Origin: Chloroflexota bacterium
Lineage (GTDB): Bacteria > Chloroflexota > Anaerolineae > Anaerolineales > Villigracilaceae
Length of the DNA stretch: 32,436 nt
Reading direction: 5' to 3'
NCBI GenBank assembly: GCA_021787595.1
Contig: JAJYLQ010000034.1
Span: 1-32,436, forward strand
A model generated the notes under the pieces. That model saw only the letters and a program-made list of their open reading frames with translations, was not told where the DNA came from and made no database searches. Positions 32,428 through 32,436 of the stretch are shown in pieces. Positions within the stretch are counted from its first letter, which is position 1; each line of letters begins with the position of its first letter. A program made the position numbers and the translations under genes.

Positions 32428-32436
32428 ATGCAAATA
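32428..32436 (+). CDS. Possible start of an IscB-like RNA-guided nuclease ORF (cut by window edge)
   Basis: ATG CAA ATA (Met-Gln-Ile) opens a frame at the last nine bases, preceded by GGAGG. Many IscB proteins start Met-Gln-Val/Ile before their N-terminal PLMP domain, and HEARO RNAs sit immediately upstream of such ORFs. Only three codons are visible, so this is an inference from context. Confidence 0.3.

Overview
The window looks like a chromosomal segment of an uncultured Chloroflexota bacterium, most likely Anaerolineae. This is an inference from several traits: a Thr/Pro-rich SH3 lipoprotein, three tandem GT-C membrane glycosyltransferase-like proteins, a non-pyrrolysine MttB/corrinoid pair, a B12-dependent ribonucleotide reductase carrying inteins, moderately GC-rich coding DNA, and many palindromic intergenic repeats. 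No rRNA, tRNA or CRISPR array was seen.

Layout. 1-2292: the 3' end of an IS630-type transposase gene, then a translationally coupled type II restriction-modification pair on the minus strand in visibly AT-richer DNA. 2364-5898 (minus): an AlkZ-like winged-helix DNA glycosylase-family protein and a MoxR ATPase/CoxE-type VWA pair. 6044-12396 (plus): an EamA transporter, then a likely operon of a diacylglycerol-kinase-family lipid kinase and three GT-C-like membrane proteins. 12507-14623: a DegU/DegS-like two-component pair and a convergent PilZ protein. 14785-18406 (minus): an M20 amidohydrolase, an MttB-family methyltransferase and its corrinoid protein. 18643-21264 (plus): a compact redox operon of two small Gly-tailed membrane/exported proteins, ApbE and a ferric-reductase-like di-heme membrane protein. 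21252-22596: a small unknown ORF and an alpha/beta hydrolase. 22654-28493: nrdR and nrdJ with their own promoter, operator-like palindromes and terminators; nrdJ contains two LAGLIDADG inteins. 28607-32231: a MITE, a PAF-acetylhydrolase-like hydrolase, a DUF4404 protein, a C39-like peptidase and the SH3 lipoprotein.

The most striking layer is the repeats. There are at least three multi-copy families: a 171-bp MITE with terminal inverted repeats and 5-bp flanking duplications, an ~82-bp two-stem palindrome, and an 89-bp element that supplies the stop codon of two unrelated genes. Several single-copy palindromes have the same nested-hairpin design.

At the extreme right edge, 32 bases of a third MITE copy stop abruptly. 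They are followed by ~115 bases that resemble a HEARO/omega RNA, and the window ends at what could be the first codons of an IscB-type RNA-guided nuclease (ATG CAA ATA). If this is right, an IscB element sits inside a MITE and its guide would read MITE sequence, so other MITE copies (one is a perfect match in this window) could be targets. The second nrdJ intein is also odd: it sits directly before the catalytic thiyl-radical cysteine and lacks the canonical C-terminal His-Asn.
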